Under the pieces are notes generated by a model. The model was not told the origin of the DNA and searched no databases. It saw only the letters and a program-made list of their open reading frames with translations. A DNA stretch of 64,000 nt from Mesonia sp. (GTDB taxonomy: Bacteria; Bacteroidota; Bacteroidia; Flavobacteriales; Flavobacteriaceae), in NCBI GenBank assembly GCA_012964435.1, contig DTTX01000073.1, forward strand, positions 8,625 to 72,624, given 5' to 3'. Both the position numbers and the translations under genes were made by a program. Positions 1 to 8,435 of this stretch are shown here, piece after piece (position 1 is the stretch's first letter; every line of letters begins with the position of its first letter).

Positions 1-364
1 AGCAATTGAGCGCTTTGAGGGAACTAATAAAACTGGAGCTATAATTTCAAAAGGAGTTTTTAATTCAGCTATTGAAGGAAAAAATGCTGAAACTCAATTT
101 CAATTAAAAGAAACCTTTAAGAAAAATAAAAAAACGTTCTCACTTGTAGAACTATTCCCGACAACCGGGAGAACGCATCAGATAAGAATTCATCTCAGCA
201 AAAACGGCAATCCGATCGTTGGCGATGAGACTTATGGTTCTTCAGAAAAAATAAAAGGAATTCTATTAGCGGCGCATTCGTTGAAATTTCAACATCCTAT
301 TACCAACGAAACTTTATATTTCGAAAATAACTTTCCGAAGAAATTTCAAAAATTTATGGCTTAG
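1..364 (+). CDS. RluA-family pseudouridine synthase, 3' part
   Basis: Only the C-terminal ~120 residues are in the window; the gene starts upstream. The visible part holds the RluA-family C-terminal core: VELFPTTGRTHQIRIHL followed by GNPIVGDETYG, typical of enzymes that isomerise uridine to pseudouridine in 23S rRNA or tRNA. The catalytic Asp motif (HRLD) would lie upstream, so the exact subfamily (RluC, RluD, TruC-like) cannot be decided. It ends with TAG at 362-364, 87 bases before rpoN, which has its own promoter-like box. Family call is firm, substrate unknown. Confidence 0.9.
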   Translation, partial: AIERFEGTNKTGAIISKGVFNSAIEGKNAETQFQLKETFKKNKKTFSLVELFPTTGRTHQIRIHLSKNGNPIVGDETYGSSEKIKGILLAAHSLKFQHPITNETLYFENNFPKKFQKFMA

Positions 365-422
365 TGATGGGTTTTGTAGAAGCTTAACAAAATTTTGGTA
401 ACAATTGTCGTGCCAATTTCGT

Positions 423-430
423 TAATTTTG
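423..430 (+). promoter_or_regulatory. -7 box TAATTTTG upstream of rpoN
   Basis: Matches the Bacteroidota sigma-A -7 consensus TAnnTTTG, 21 bases before the rpoN ATG. TTG triplets upstream (395-397, 405-407) are not at ideal -33 spacing, so only the -7 element is well supported. Confidence 0.45.
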
Positions 431-451
431 TAGTAAGTAATAAATCGACCC

Positions 452-1909
452 ATGCTAAAGCAACAGTTAAAATTTAAATTATCGCAAAAGCTATCGCCGC
501 AACAAATACAGCTCATGAAGCTTATACAGTTGCCTACGCAAGCTTTTGAACAACGTGTAAAGCAAGAGTTGGAAGACAATCCTGCTTTAGATAGTGGTAA
601 AGAAAAAACGGACGAATACGAGTTTGAAGATGAATTTAAAAATGAGGAGCAAGACAACGATTCTGAAGTTATTGAAACCGAAATTGATGTAGATGAATAT
701 TTAAGTGATGACGAAATCCCAAATTATCGTTTACAAGCCAATAATTATAGTAGTGATGATGAAGAAAAAAGTGTGCCTTATGCATCGGGTACAAGTTTTT
801 CTCAGCATCTAAAAACACAACTGCAAACTTTCCGCCTGAAAGAAGAAGAGATGAAAATTGCTGAATTTCTTGTAGGAAGCGTTGATGAAAGTGGTTACAT
901 ACGTCGCGATGTTCCCGATATTGTAGATGATTTGGCATTTACTCAAAATGTTTATACCGATGAAGAAATGGTAGAACGTATTTTTAAAATCGTACATCAG
1001 TTAGATCCGGCGGGAGTTGGCGCAAGAAGTTTGCAGGAATGTTTATTGATTCAGCTGAAGCGCAAAAATCCGACAGCAAGCGTAGAATTAGCAATAGAAA
1101 TGCTCGATAAAGCTTTTGATCAATTTACGAAGAAGCATTATAACAAATTACTTTCTAAGTTCGATATTAGTGAAGATCAGCTTCGTGATGCTATTGAAGA
1201 AATTGAGCATTTAAATCCGAAACCTGGAGGCTCATATGCAGGTAATTTAAGACCTGTAGAACACGTTACCCCAGATTTCACGATAAAGATTAAAGATGGC
1301 GAGCTAGAGCTTTCTCTAAACGGCAGAAACGCTCCGCAAATGCATGTCTCTAGAGATTATAGCAATATGCTCAAGGGCTATAAAGAATCTAAGAACAAAA
1401 CCAAAGAGCAGAAAGATGCGGTGATGTTTATTAAACAAAAGTTAGATTCTGCCAAATGGTTTATTGAAGCGATAAAACAACGTCAAGAAACACTTTTTGT
1501 GACGATGAGCGCAATTATGCATCATCAAGAAGAATATTTTTTAAGTGGTGATGAACGTGATCTAAAACCAATGATCTTAAAAGATATCGCCGAAGAAATA
1601 GAAATGGATGTTTCGACCGTTTCTCGTGTAGCAAACAGTAAATATGTAGATACACCTTACGGAACGAAACTAATTAAAGAGTTCTTTTCTGAATCGATGA
1701 AAAACGATCAAGGTGAAGATGTTTCTACTCGAGAGATCAAGAAAATTTTAGAAATTACTGTGGGTGAAGAAGATAAGAAAAAGCCTTTAACCGATGATAA
1801 ACTTTCAAAAATATTGAAAGACAAGGGTTATCCTATTGCCCGAAGAACAGTTGCTAAATATCGTGAGCAATTAGATATTCCGGTAGCGAGATTGCGTAAA
1901 GAAATTTAA
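452..1909 (+). CDS. rpoN: RNA polymerase sigma-54 factor
   Basis: Alternative sigma factor that directs RNA polymerase to -24/-12 promoters and needs an AAA+ activator to open DNA. Full length at 485 aa. Region I (about 1-48) is Gln/Leu-rich (KQQLKFKLSQKLSPQQIQLM) and is followed by an acidic region II; the core-binding region sits mid-protein; a helix-turn-helix lies near residues 375-395 (DIAEEIEMDVSTVSRVANSK); the RpoN box ARRTVAKYRE is at about 463-472, the -24 element reader. No sigma-54 activator gene is in this window. The next gene starts at the base after its stop, so the two are probably cotranscribed. Confidence 0.97.
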   Translation: MLKQQLKFKLSQKLSPQQIQLMKLIQLPTQAFEQRVKQELEDNPALDSGKEKTDEYEFEDEFKNEEQDNDSEVIETEIDVDEYLSDDEIPNYRLQANNYSSDDEEKSVPYASGTSFSQHLKTQLQTFRLKEEEMKIAEFLVGSVDESGYIRRDVPDIVDDLAFTQNVYTDEEMVERIFKIVHQLDPAGVGARSLQECLLIQLKRKNPTASVELAIEMLDKAFDQFTKKHYNKLLSKFDISEDQLRDAIEEIEHLNPKPGGSYAGNLRPVEHVTPDFTIKIKDGELELSLNGRNAPQMHVSRDYSNMLKGYKESKNKTKEQKDAVMFIKQKLDSAKWFIEAIKQRQETLFVTMSAIMHHQEEYFLSGDERDLKPMILKDIAEEIEMDVSTVSRVANSKYVDTPYGTKLIKEFFSESMKNDQGEDVSTREIKKILEITVGEEDKKKPLTDDKLSKILKDKGYPIARRTVAKYREQLDIPVARLRKEI

Positions 1910-2524
1910 ATGAAGTGGTTTATTAAACTGGCATCCTATCTGTTTCATCCCTTATGGATGCCTTTTTTTGGAACTGTAATATATTTTAGAATAAGTCCGC
2001 GTTTCTTACCGGAACCAATTATTAAAGCAAAGCTTTTAGCCATTGCTATTCTTACGATTTTTATTCCGATCGTTTTTTATTTTTTGCTGAAGAATTTACG
2101 GCTTGTAGAATCTATTCAACTTAAAAATGTAAAAGAGCGACGTTTACCAATGTTGTTTTTCTGTATCATCCTTTTAACCGTACTCAATTTTATTCTACAA
2201 AATGAAGAGTTTTTGCTGTTGTATTACTTTTTCACAGGAATTTTATATACGTCTATGCTTGCGTTCTTATTAAATATCTTCAAATTTAAAGTTAGCCTTC
2301 ATATGATGGGAATTGCAGGTTTAACTGCGTTTTTAGTTTGTGCAAGTATCATCTATGGAACCAATATTACTTACTTTATTGCTTTTTTATTATTCGGGAT
2401 AGGATGGACAGCTTCTTCTAGAATACAAGCGAAAGCACACACTTCAATAGAATTAATAATAGGCTTAGTAATTGGCGCACTACCACAATTACTTCTTCTT
2501 ATAGTTAAAAACTTTGTTTTATAA
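1910..2524 (+). CDS. Integral membrane protein with a PAP2-like C-terminal motif
   Basis: 204 aa with about six hydrophobic segments, beginning directly at the base after the rpoN stop, so translational coupling is likely. I recognise no characterised family with certainty. Residues near the C-terminus read SR-x5-H-x3-E (SRIQAKAHTSIE), resembling the third motif of PAP2 lipid phosphatases (SR-x5-H-x3-D), and a KNVKERRLP stretch after TM2-3 recalls motif 1 (K-x6-RP). The middle PSGH motif is not visible, so it may be a degenerate or non-catalytic relative. Its 3' end overlaps the convergent barrel gene by 6 bases. Confidence 0.75.
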   Translation: MKWFIKLASYLFHPLWMPFFGTVIYFRISPRFLPEPIIKAKLLAIAILTIFIPIVFYFLLKNLRLVESIQLKNVKERRLPMLFFCIILLTVLNFILQNEEFLLLYYFFTGILYTSMLAFLLNIFKFKVSLHMMGIAGLTAFLVCASIIYGTNITYFIAFLLFGIGWTASSRIQAKAHTSIELIIGLVIGALPQLLLLIVKNFVL

Positions 2525-3241
2525 AATATAAAAAGTAAGACCGATCTTTAAAGGATGAAGACCAATTTCTCGATTAACATCTGTTGTACGAGCGTCGAAC
2601 ATAGGATCTAAGCTGTAATAAAAATGAAAATTGAAAGTATTATAACCAAAAGTAAACATTACACCATAACGCCACTTATTTAATTCATCTACTTTGGTTT
2701 GTGTAATATTATTACCTTCACCTTCATACCTAGATTTAAAATGATAAATATAGCTGGCTTTTACCCCGGCGTAAATTCTCCAGAACTTATAAGTATCGGG
2801 AGTGCTACTTCGCCATCTAAACTCCAAAGGAAATTCAACTAAATAATTGGTGAATCTATTCTTGCTATAATCGATATCATCATCTAAAATATAGAATTCA
2901 CTTTCGTCGTTCGCATTTTCGGTTACTAAAAGGTTTTGACCGTAGGTGTTTACCGACCAACCTACACCCGGAGCGATGGCAAATGTCCTTTTTTTATTAA
3001 TAGGAAAATCTCTTAAATAACCTAATTGCAATCCTCCTGAAAAACCTGACTGACTAATTCCTTTAGGACGGTTCATTAATAAGTTAAAAGTGAAACCAAA
3101 ATAAAATTGATCTTCTCGATACAAGCTATCTATTTTATTATCTCCTACAACTATAGAATCATTTATTGGTTCATTTTCTTCTTGCGCATGAAGAACTATC
3201 GAGATTAAAGAAATTAGTATGAGAAAGAAAAAATTTTTCAT
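2519..3241 (-). CDS. PorT-family outer membrane beta-barrel protein
   Basis: 240 aa with a Sec signal peptide ending near ISIVLHAQ. The rest alternates polar and aromatic residues and ends in an aromatic-rich strand (GLHPLKIGLTFYIL), as in outer membrane beta-barrels of the Bacteroidota PorT/OmpW-like class. PorT proper is a T9SS component, but this gene sits next to ExbB/ExbD genes and I cannot show that it is the T9SS protein rather than a paralogue. It is separated from the upstream exbD gene by a strong hairpin at 3272-3306, so it probably has its own promoter. Function inferred only as an envelope barrel. Confidence 0.8.
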   Translation of the reverse strand: MKNFFFLILISLISIVLHAQEENEPINDSIVVGDNKIDSLYREDQFYFGFTFNLLMNRPKGISQSGFSGGLQLGYLRDFPINKKRTFAIAPGVGWSVNTYGQNLLVTENANDESEFYILDDDIDYSKNRFTNYLVEFPLEFRWRSSTPDTYKFWRIYAGVKASYIYHFKSRYEGEGNNITQTKVDELNKWRYGVMFTFGYNTFNFHFYYSLDPMFDARTTDVNREIGLHPLKIGLTFYIL

Positions 3242-3271
3242 ATTTAAAAAGTAACTAAAAAAAGCTTATAA

Positions 3272-3306
3272 ATAAAAAACATCCAACAAATGTTGGATGT
3301 TTTTTT
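3272..3306 (-). terminator. Intrinsic terminator after the exbB-exbD operon
   Basis: A perfect 10-bp stem (ACATCCAACA / TGTTGGATGT, 3279-3288 with 3291-3300) is flanked by an A-run and a T-run. It lies directly downstream of the last exbD gene and before the porT-like gene on the minus strand. The symmetric flanks could also stop plus-strand transcription. Confidence 0.85.
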
Positions 3307-3327
3307 ATATACGAACAACAAGTACGT

Positions 3328-3810
3328 TTATTCTAAATTTTGAGAAGCATCACCATTTTTAGTCGTATAGTTTATACGATAAGCTTCAGCTCTTCTCAAT
3401 TCATACTTAATATCGGTTACAAGCCCCATATTAGTATCACCATCTACTTTTAATGAAGTGGTTAATTTATTCTTTAATTCTTCACGTTTAGATCCGCGTT
3501 CTTCAATAATGAATTGCTTAATGTCACTAACATCAGCAAACTTATCGTTTAACTGGATTCTAGCTTCTGTACCAAATTGTTTTTGGTAACGAGCACTAGG
3601 CTTACCAGCATAGATATACATTACTAAATCTTTCTTCTGAAGTTTTTCTACTTGATCTGCGTATGGAAGTTCGTTTTCAATCATTAACGTATTCTCACGC
3701 ATTACTGTAGCAACCATAAAGAAGAATAAAAGCATAAATACGATATCTGGCAACGATGCTGTTGAAATTGCCGGTAAATCACCACTTTTTTTCTTTTTAA
3801 ATTTAGACAT
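3328..3810 (-). CDS. exbD: ExbD/TolR-family biopolymer transport protein
   Basis: 160 aa. A basic cytoplasmic N-terminus (FKKKKSGD) precedes one transmembrane helix carrying the essential Asp at residue 22 (SLPDIVFMLLFFFMVAT), then a periplasmic domain. ExbD works with ExbB to turn proton-motive force into TonB or Tol-type energy transfer to the outer membrane. It is the second of two exbD genes in the operon exbB - membrane protein - exbD - exbD (21 bases between the two). Two ExbDs with one ExbB is a common Bacteroidota layout. No tonB is in the window, so the partner is unknown. Confidence 0.92.
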   Translation of the reverse strand: MSKFKKKKSGDLPAISTASLPDIVFMLLFFFMVATVMRENTLMIENELPYADQVEKLQKKDLVMYIYAGKPSARYQKQFGTEARIQLNDKFADVSDIKQFIIEERGSKREELKNKLTTSLKVDGDTNMGLVTDIKYELRRAEAYRINYTTKNGDASQNLE

Positions 3811-3831
3811 AATTATAGGTTATTAGTCTTA

Positions 3832-4434
3832 TTAATTACTTTCTTTAGGTTCTGCTTCAGATAATTTTAAAGGAAATAAGTCTCTTACCGTCTTAATTTT
3901 TTCCTCTAATTGATCTTTATTACCGTTATACTGAGCATCGTTGAAATCTGCTTCCATTTCTGTAAAGCTCATCCCGAACAATCTGTTTGCTTCTCTATTT
4001 CTTAAGAAATTGTAAGCTGCCACAAGCTCATTTTGTATAGCGATATAAGTAGAATAATCTGTTTCTCTCGTTTGCTGTAATAAAATTACAGCTTTATTAG
4101 GATTGTCTGATGATGCAGGATCTGCTTTACCTTGACAGTAATCACAACCTGAACCTCCATTATCTAAGAAGTCGATAGCAGCTTGACGAACGTCTTTAAG
4201 CTCCATTTCTCTTTCTTCAACCAAAATATCATTCTGTTGATTAATTAAAACCTGAAAGATATTCTTCTTTTTTAATGGTGGTGGATCTACAGGCTCATCT
4301 TGTATTGGCGGCAATTTCCTATTTAAACCAGCATCGGTTTCAATAGTAGTTGTTACCAAAAAGAAGATTAACAGCAAGAAAGCAATATCTGCCATTGAAC
4401 CTGCATTAACTTCTGGTGCACTTCTTTTTGCCAT
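3832..4434 (-). CDS. exbD: ExbD/TolR-family protein with a CxxC insert
   Basis: 200 aa, longer than the usual ~140 aa ExbD. The N-terminal helix has the conserved Asp at residue 16 (GSMADIAFLLLIFFLVTT). A Pro-rich stretch (PVDPPPLKKK) leads into the periplasmic ExbD fold (FQVLINQQNDILVEE). After it an insertion holds Cys97-Asp-Tyr-Cys100 between glycine- and serine-rich turns, in the periplasm where it could form a disulfide or bind metal. The C-terminus adds a charged, helical ~80-residue part. It sits 7 bases after the 145-aa membrane protein gene, so the operon is tight. The role of the CxxC is not known. Confidence 0.92.
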   Translation of the reverse strand: MAKRSAPEVNAGSMADIAFLLLIFFLVTTTIETDAGLNRKLPPIQDEPVDPPPLKKKNIFQVLINQQNDILVEEREMELKDVRQAAIDFLDNGGSGCDYCQGKADPASSDNPNKAVILLQQTRETDYSTYIAIQNELVAAYNFLRNREANRLFGMSFTEMEADFNDAQYNGNKDQLEEKIKTVRDLFPLKLSEAEPKESN

Positions 4435-4441
4435 AATTAAT

Positions 4442-4879
4442 TTATTTTGCTAATTTTTTAACTCCTGAGAAAACCATTGCTCCAATCGCTACTGCTGCTA
4501 AAATGTAAAATACAATTAGACCTGCACCAACCCATTTAGAAGCATTTGCAGAAAGCATTTCGCCATTGTTCATTTCAGTTTCTACTCCATTAGCAAGCAA
4601 GTATCCTGCCAAAATTATTACAGCAAATACACCAATCGATAAAAGTGTCTTCTTGATATCACCGTTAATTAAATCTTTGATCACTGAAACACCCACTAAA
4701 ACAATAATAGCTGCAATTACAATGTAAGATAACCACATTATCGGTTCTAAGACGCTCGACTGTAAGTCTGCTGATGTCTCTATAGCATCATCACCGGTAA
4801 TAACTACTCTTGCTAAAAGCACAAGACCAATTACACCAATAAGGATCGCTAAATATTTTAAAACTTTATGTAAAGTCAT
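4442..4879 (-). CDS. Conserved membrane protein between exbB and exbD
   Basis: 145 aa with about four hydrophobic helices (near 7-27, 45-65, 78-96, 118-140). I do not recognise a named domain. Its place between exbB (20 bases upstream) and exbD (7 bases downstream) implies cotranscription and a possible accessory role in the ExbB/ExbD motor; this is context only. Confidence 0.8.
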   Translation of the reverse strand: MTLHKVLKYLAILIGVIGLVLLARVVITGDDAIETSADLQSSVLEPIMWLSYIVIAAIIVLVGVSVIKDLINGDIKKTLLSIGVFAVIILAGYLLANGVETEMNNGEMLSANASKWVGAGLIVFYILAAVAIGAMVFSGVKKLAK

Positions 4880-4899
4880 AATTATTAATCTGTATTAAA

Positions 4900-5694
4900 T
4901 TACTTTCTTCTTTTGTAGTCTACTAAGATGTCAATTAAAGTAATTGATGCATCTTCCATATCGTTAACGATACTATCGATTTTTGCGATAATATAGTTAT
5001 AGAAAATCTGAAGGATAATAGCTACAATAAGACCGAATACAGTTGTTAAAAGTGCTACTTTAATACCACCTGCTACAAGTGAAGGTTGCATATCACCAGC
5101 TGCCTGAATTTTATCGAATGCTTCAATCATACCAATTACCGTACCCATGAAACCAAGCATCGGTGCAAGTGCGATAAATAAAGATACCCAAGAAACGTTT
5201 TTCTCTAACTGTCCCATTTGAACACCACCGTAAGCCACAACTGCTTTTTCTGCAGCTTCTAAGCTTTCGTCTGCTCTATCTAAACCTTGGTAATAGATAG
5301 AAGCAACAGGTCCTTTTGTATTTCTACAAACATCTTTTGCAGCTTCAACACCACCACTATTTAATGCATCTTCTACTCTTTGAGCTAATTTTTTAGAATT
5401 AGTGGTAGATAAATTTAAGAAAATGATACGCTCGATCGCGATCGCTAAACCAAGAATTAAACATAAAAGTACGATCCCCATAAACGCCGGACCTCCTTCT
5501 ATAAAACGTCTTTTTAATTCTTGATGAAAACTTACGTTTTCTTCTGTCGCTTCTTCTACAGCACCTTCATCTTCATCTTGTACGATGTAACTAGTTGCCT
5601 GAGCGAAATCGTTTACACTATTTGTCGCTTGAACATTAAGGCCACTAAAAACCATAACTGTAGCGATTACCAGAATAGAAAATAATCTTTTCAT
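4900..5694 (-). CDS. exbB: MotA/TolQ/ExbB proton channel family protein
   Basis: 264 aa. It starts with a signal-like helix (LFSILVIATVMVFSGLNVQA) and an acidic periplasmic stretch (QDEDEGAVEEATEEN), an N-terminal extension seen in Bacteroidota ExbB proteins. Then comes the ExbB core: TM1 near 70-90, a cytoplasmic loop with a helix around VASIYYQGLDRADESLEAAE, and the two long helices with conserved small residues (SLFIALAPMLGFMGTVIGMI and ALLTTVFGLIVAIILQIFYN). It forms the pentameric channel that drives ExbD. It is the first gene of the operon that runs to 3328. Confidence 0.94.
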   Translation of the reverse strand: MKRLFSILVIATVMVFSGLNVQATNSVNDFAQATSYIVQDEDEGAVEEATEENVSFHQELKRRFIEGGPAFMGIVLLCLILGLAIAIERIIFLNLSTTNSKKLAQRVEDALNSGGVEAAKDVCRNTKGPVASIYYQGLDRADESLEAAEKAVVAYGGVQMGQLEKNVSWVSLFIALAPMLGFMGTVIGMIEAFDKIQAAGDMQPSLVAGGIKVALLTTVFGLIVAIILQIFYNYIIAKIDSIVNDMEDASITLIDILVDYKRRK

Positions 5695-5769
5695 TACTTG
5701 TTGTCTTAATTTAATTAGTTAAAGGGTTAAATATATAAAAATTATTACTCATTAAAAATCTTAATTTAG

Positions 5770-5857
5770 CAGAGAGGAAGGGATTCGAACCCTCGATACG
5801 CTTTTGACGTATACACACTTTCCAGGCGTGCGCCTTCGACCACTCGGCCACCTCTCT
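5770..5857 (-). tRNA. tRNA-Ser (anticodon GGA)
   Basis: Read on the minus strand, a 7-bp acceptor stem (AGAGAGG / CCTCTCT) closes an 88-base class II tRNA with a long variable arm (TATACG...CGTAT) and a T-loop GGTTCGAATCC. The anticodon loop CTGGAAA is closed by CACGC/GTGTG and gives anticodon GGA, reading UCC/UCU. The discriminator is G, as expected for serine. The 3' CCA is not encoded (GCT follows). Confidence 0.97.
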
Positions 5858-5942
5858 ATACAACGCTAAATTTTCAGCATTATTTATTAGGCGTGGCAAA
5901 TAACAAAAAAAAATTCTCTCATTCAAGCCTCGTACGTTAATT

Positions 5943-6974
5943 TTATAACATTTCTCCTCTTAAAGAGGTTTCAAAGATAGTTTTGAATACTTTTGGAGCG
6001 AGATTTTTTGGTAACAAATACATTAATTTGGCTATCGCTGCTTCTGTAGTTATATCTTTACCAGAAACTACACCTAAAGATTTTAGCTTTGTACTGGTCT
6101 CATAATGCCCCATAATCACACTACCACCTACACATTGCGTAACATTCACAATTTTAATGCCTTTTTTAATAGCATCTTTAATTATATCGGTAAACCATTT
6201 CTCGTTACAGGCATTACCGCTTCCGTAAGTTTCTAACACGATCCCTTTTAAACTATCTAAGTTTATAAAATGCTTGAGTGATTTTTCGTTTATACCGGGA
6301 AAGATCTTAATAATGATCACATTATTATCTAATTCTCGATGAAGAAAAAACTTTTTTCTACCATGAATACGCTTTAGCAGCGATTCATTTACCTGTAATT
6401 CTACTCCAGATTCTGCTAATGGCGGATAATTTGGTGATGCAAAAGCTTCAAAATGTGATGCATTTACTTTTGAGGTTCTGTTAGCGCGATAGAGTTTGTA
6501 TTCAAAATATAAGCCTACTTCACGAATTACACTTTTACCGTTTTTCTTTAACCCCGCTAACTGAATTGAAGTAATTAAGTTCTCTTTGGCATCGGTTCTT
6601 AAATCTCCAATAGGCAATTGCGAACCGGTATAAATAATAGGTTTATTCAAATTTTCAAGCATAAAACTTAATGCCGAAGCAGAATACGCCATTGTATCGC
6701 TACCGTGCAAGACCACAAAACCATCATATTGCTCGTATTTTTCTTCAATGATCTCGGCAATTTTCAAGTAATATTCCGGATTCATATTAGAAGAATCGAT
6801 AGGCACTTCGAAACTCAGCGTTTCAATTTCGTGTTCTAAATGCTTCAGCTCAGGAATGTTTTGCAATAATTCATCAAAATTAAAAGCTTTTAAAGCACCA
6901 GATTCGTAATCTTTGATCATACCAATGGTTCCGCCGGTATAGATGAGAAGGATTTTAGAGATGTTTTCGTGCAT
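5943..6974 (-). CDS. ansA: Type I (cytosolic) L-asparaginase
   Basis: Hydrolyses L-asparagine to aspartate and ammonia. 343 aa, normal for the type I family. The first catalytic Thr lies in YTGGTIGM (Thr16), and the second active-site cluster HGSDTMAYSASAL follows near residues 90-102; GDLRTDAKENL is the third conserved block. No signal peptide, so cytoplasmic. The start is 4 bases after the end of the upstream tatD-like gene, so the two are one transcript. A role in nitrogen catabolism is inferred from the family. Confidence 0.95.
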   Translation of the reverse strand: MHENISKILLIYTGGTIGMIKDYESGALKAFNFDELLQNIPELKHLEHEIETLSFEVPIDSSNMNPEYYLKIAEIIEEKYEQYDGFVVLHGSDTMAYSASALSFMLENLNKPIIYTGSQLPIGDLRTDAKENLITSIQLAGLKKNGKSVIREVGLYFEYKLYRANRTSKVNASHFEAFASPNYPPLAESGVELQVNESLLKRIHGRKKFFLHRELDNNVIIIKIFPGINEKSLKHFINLDSLKGIVLETYGSGNACNEKWFTDIIKDAIKKGIKIVNVTQCVGGSVIMGHYETSTKLKSLGVVSGKDITTEAAIAKLMYLLPKNLAPKVFKTIFETSLRGEML

Positions 6975-6978
6975 AATT

Positions 6979-7749
6979 TTACTTAATTTGAAAAATTTCT
7001 AAGGCATTTTCAGTAGTAATTTCTGCTATTTCTTCTACTGAAGTATCATAAACTTCAGCTAATTTTTCAGCAACTTTTACCACATAGGCACTTTCGTTTC
7101 TTTTGCCTCGGAAGGGCTTTGGCGCTAAGTAAGGAGCATCGGTTTCAACCACAATATGTTTCAGATCAATTTCATTTAAAAACTTGTCGATCTTCCCATT
7201 TTTAAAAGTGACTACGCCACCAATACCTAACTTCATATTATACTGAAGCGCTTGTTTTGCTTGCGCTAAAGTTCCAGTAAAACAATGAAAAATCCCGAAA
7301 AGATCATCGCCTTTTTCTTCTTCTAAAATTTCAAAAACCTCATCGAAGGCATTTCTACAATGAATCACGATCGGCAACTCATACTTTTTCGCTAACTTAA
7401 TTTGCTTTCTAAACGCATCTTGCTGAATCTCCAATGTCGATTGATCCCAATAGAGATCGATCCCAATTTCGCCAATCGCATAAAATTTACGCTTTGCTAA
7501 TTCTTCTTCAACGTGACTTAGTTCTTCCTCATAATTTTCTTTGACTGAAGTAGGATGAAGCCCCATCATTAAATACATTCGATCGGGAAATGCTTGTTCT
7601 AGATCGTACATAGCCTGCGTAGTTTGAGAATCGATCGCCGGAATGTAAAATTTATCGACACCATCGGCAATGGCGCGCTCAATCATTTCATTTCTATCTT
7701 CTGCAAAAGCATCGCTATATAAATGGGTATGCGTATCTATTAATTTCAT
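6979..7749 (-). CDS. TatD-family metal-dependent DNase/hydrolase
   Basis: 256 aa amidohydrolase-type TIM barrel. The metal ligands include the DTHTHL motif (His7, His9), Glu in AIGEIGIDLYWD, His in IVIHCRNAF and the C-terminal Asp in VVETDAPYLAP, all canonical for TatD (3'-5' exonuclease/DNase activity known for E. coli TatD). Cytoplasmic. First gene of a two-gene transcript with ansA; no functional link between the two is evident. A Bacteroidota -7 box lies 8 bases upstream of the ATG, so the leader is very short. Confidence 0.93.
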   Translation of the reverse strand: MKLIDTHTHLYSDAFAEDRNEMIERAIADGVDKFYIPAIDSQTTQAMYDLEQAFPDRMYLMMGLHPTSVKENYEEELSHVEEELAKRKFYAIGEIGIDLYWDQSTLEIQQDAFRKQIKLAKKYELPIVIHCRNAFDEVFEILEEEKGDDLFGIFHCFTGTLAQAKQALQYNMKLGIGGVVTFKNGKIDKFLNEIDLKHIVVETDAPYLAPKPFRGKRNESAYVVKVAEKLAEVYDTSVEEIAEITTENALEIFQIK

Positions 7750-7756
7750 GAAAATT

Positions 7757-7764
7757 CAAATTTA
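7757..7764 (-). promoter_or_regulatory. -7 box TAAATTTG before tatD-ansA
   Basis: Minus-strand TAnnTTTG match. A TTG on the minus strand at 7788-7790 lies 23 bases upstream, within the tolerated -33 spacing. Transcription would start almost at the ATG (7749). Confidence 0.5.
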
Positions 7765-7849
7765 TCTATGCTAAAGCAGCTCCACTTCAATCTTTATACG
7801 ATTGGACTAAAGCTTTTTCATTTCGCAAAACTAATTTAAATTCTTCGTC

Positions 7850-7857
7850 TATCTTTG
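7850..7857 (+). promoter_or_regulatory. -7 box TATCTTTG before the retropepsin-like gene
   Basis: TAnnTTTG match 14 bases upstream of the ATG at 7872. No clear -33 TTG at the expected distance. Confidence 0.45.
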
Positions 7858-7871
7858 CTGAAAAAAGAAGA

Positions 7872-8309
7872 ATGTCGAGCTTGCGAAAATTTTTAACAGA
7901 AAAAGGCTATCACCGCATCAAATTAACAACCACTGCAACCAATCATTTAGAACTGAGTGCTGAAATTAATGGAATTCAAGGAAATTTTATTTTAGATACC
8001 GGAGCATCAAGTTCTTGTGTTGGTAAAGAAATGGTGGAGCACTTTAAACTTTTTGCTGAAGATAGTAATGTGCGTGCCGCCGGAGCAGGCGCCACGAATA
8101 TGCTTACACAGGTTTCTACCAAAAACACTTTACAGATAAAAGATTGGCGAAAGAAAAAAATAGATTTGGTCGTTTTTGACCTTAGCCACGTAAACCAAGC
8201 TTTAACCGACCACGATGCTGAAAAAGTTCACGGAATTATCGGTGCCGACGTGCTAAAAAAAGGAAAAGCGGTGATCGATTATAAATCGAAATGCTTGTTT
8301 TTGAAGTAA
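7872..8309 (+). CDS. Retropepsin-like aspartyl protease
   Basis: 145 aa, no signal peptide. The catalytic motif LDTGASSSCVG (Asp42-Thr-Gly) and the later hydrophobic-Gly block HGIIGADVL match the single-lobe, retroviral-type aspartic protease fold (gag-asp/clan AA), which acts as a dimer. Bacteroidota carry such stand-alone proteins often; substrates are unknown. It is monocistronic: its own -7 box upstream and a bidirectional hairpin (8381-8412) downstream, convergent with odhB. Confidence 0.85.
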   Translation: MSSLRKFLTEKGYHRIKLTTTATNHLELSAEINGIQGNFILDTGASSSCVGKEMVEHFKLFAEDSNVRAAGAGATNMLTQVSTKNTLQIKDWRKKKIDLVVFDLSHVNQALTDHDAEKVHGIIGADVLKKGKAVIDYKSKCLFLK

Positions 8310-8380
8310 TCATTTTATACCAAAATTAAAGTTGAATATTCTTTAAGATCATTAAAAATTACAGATATTCAAAAACATAA

Positions 8381-8412
8381 AAAAAGCCTTCATTATTCAA
8401 TGAAGGCTTTTT
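8381..8412. terminator. Bidirectional terminator between the protease gene and odhB
   Basis: A stem GCCTTCATT / AATGAAGGC (8386-8394 with 8399-8407) is flanked by five A on the left and a T-run on the right. It sits between convergent genes and can end both transcripts. Confidence 0.85.
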
Positions 8413-8435
8413 ATTTATAGAAATACGTTTTGTTT

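Noticed and set aside
2519..3241. T9SS component PorT proper
   Set aside because: Only the PorT-like barrel family can be supported; the context is an ExbB/ExbD cluster.
5711..5926. 71-aa minus-strand reading frame
   Set aside because: It lies over the tRNA-Ser gene; the peptide segment is the usual mistranslation of a serine tRNA.
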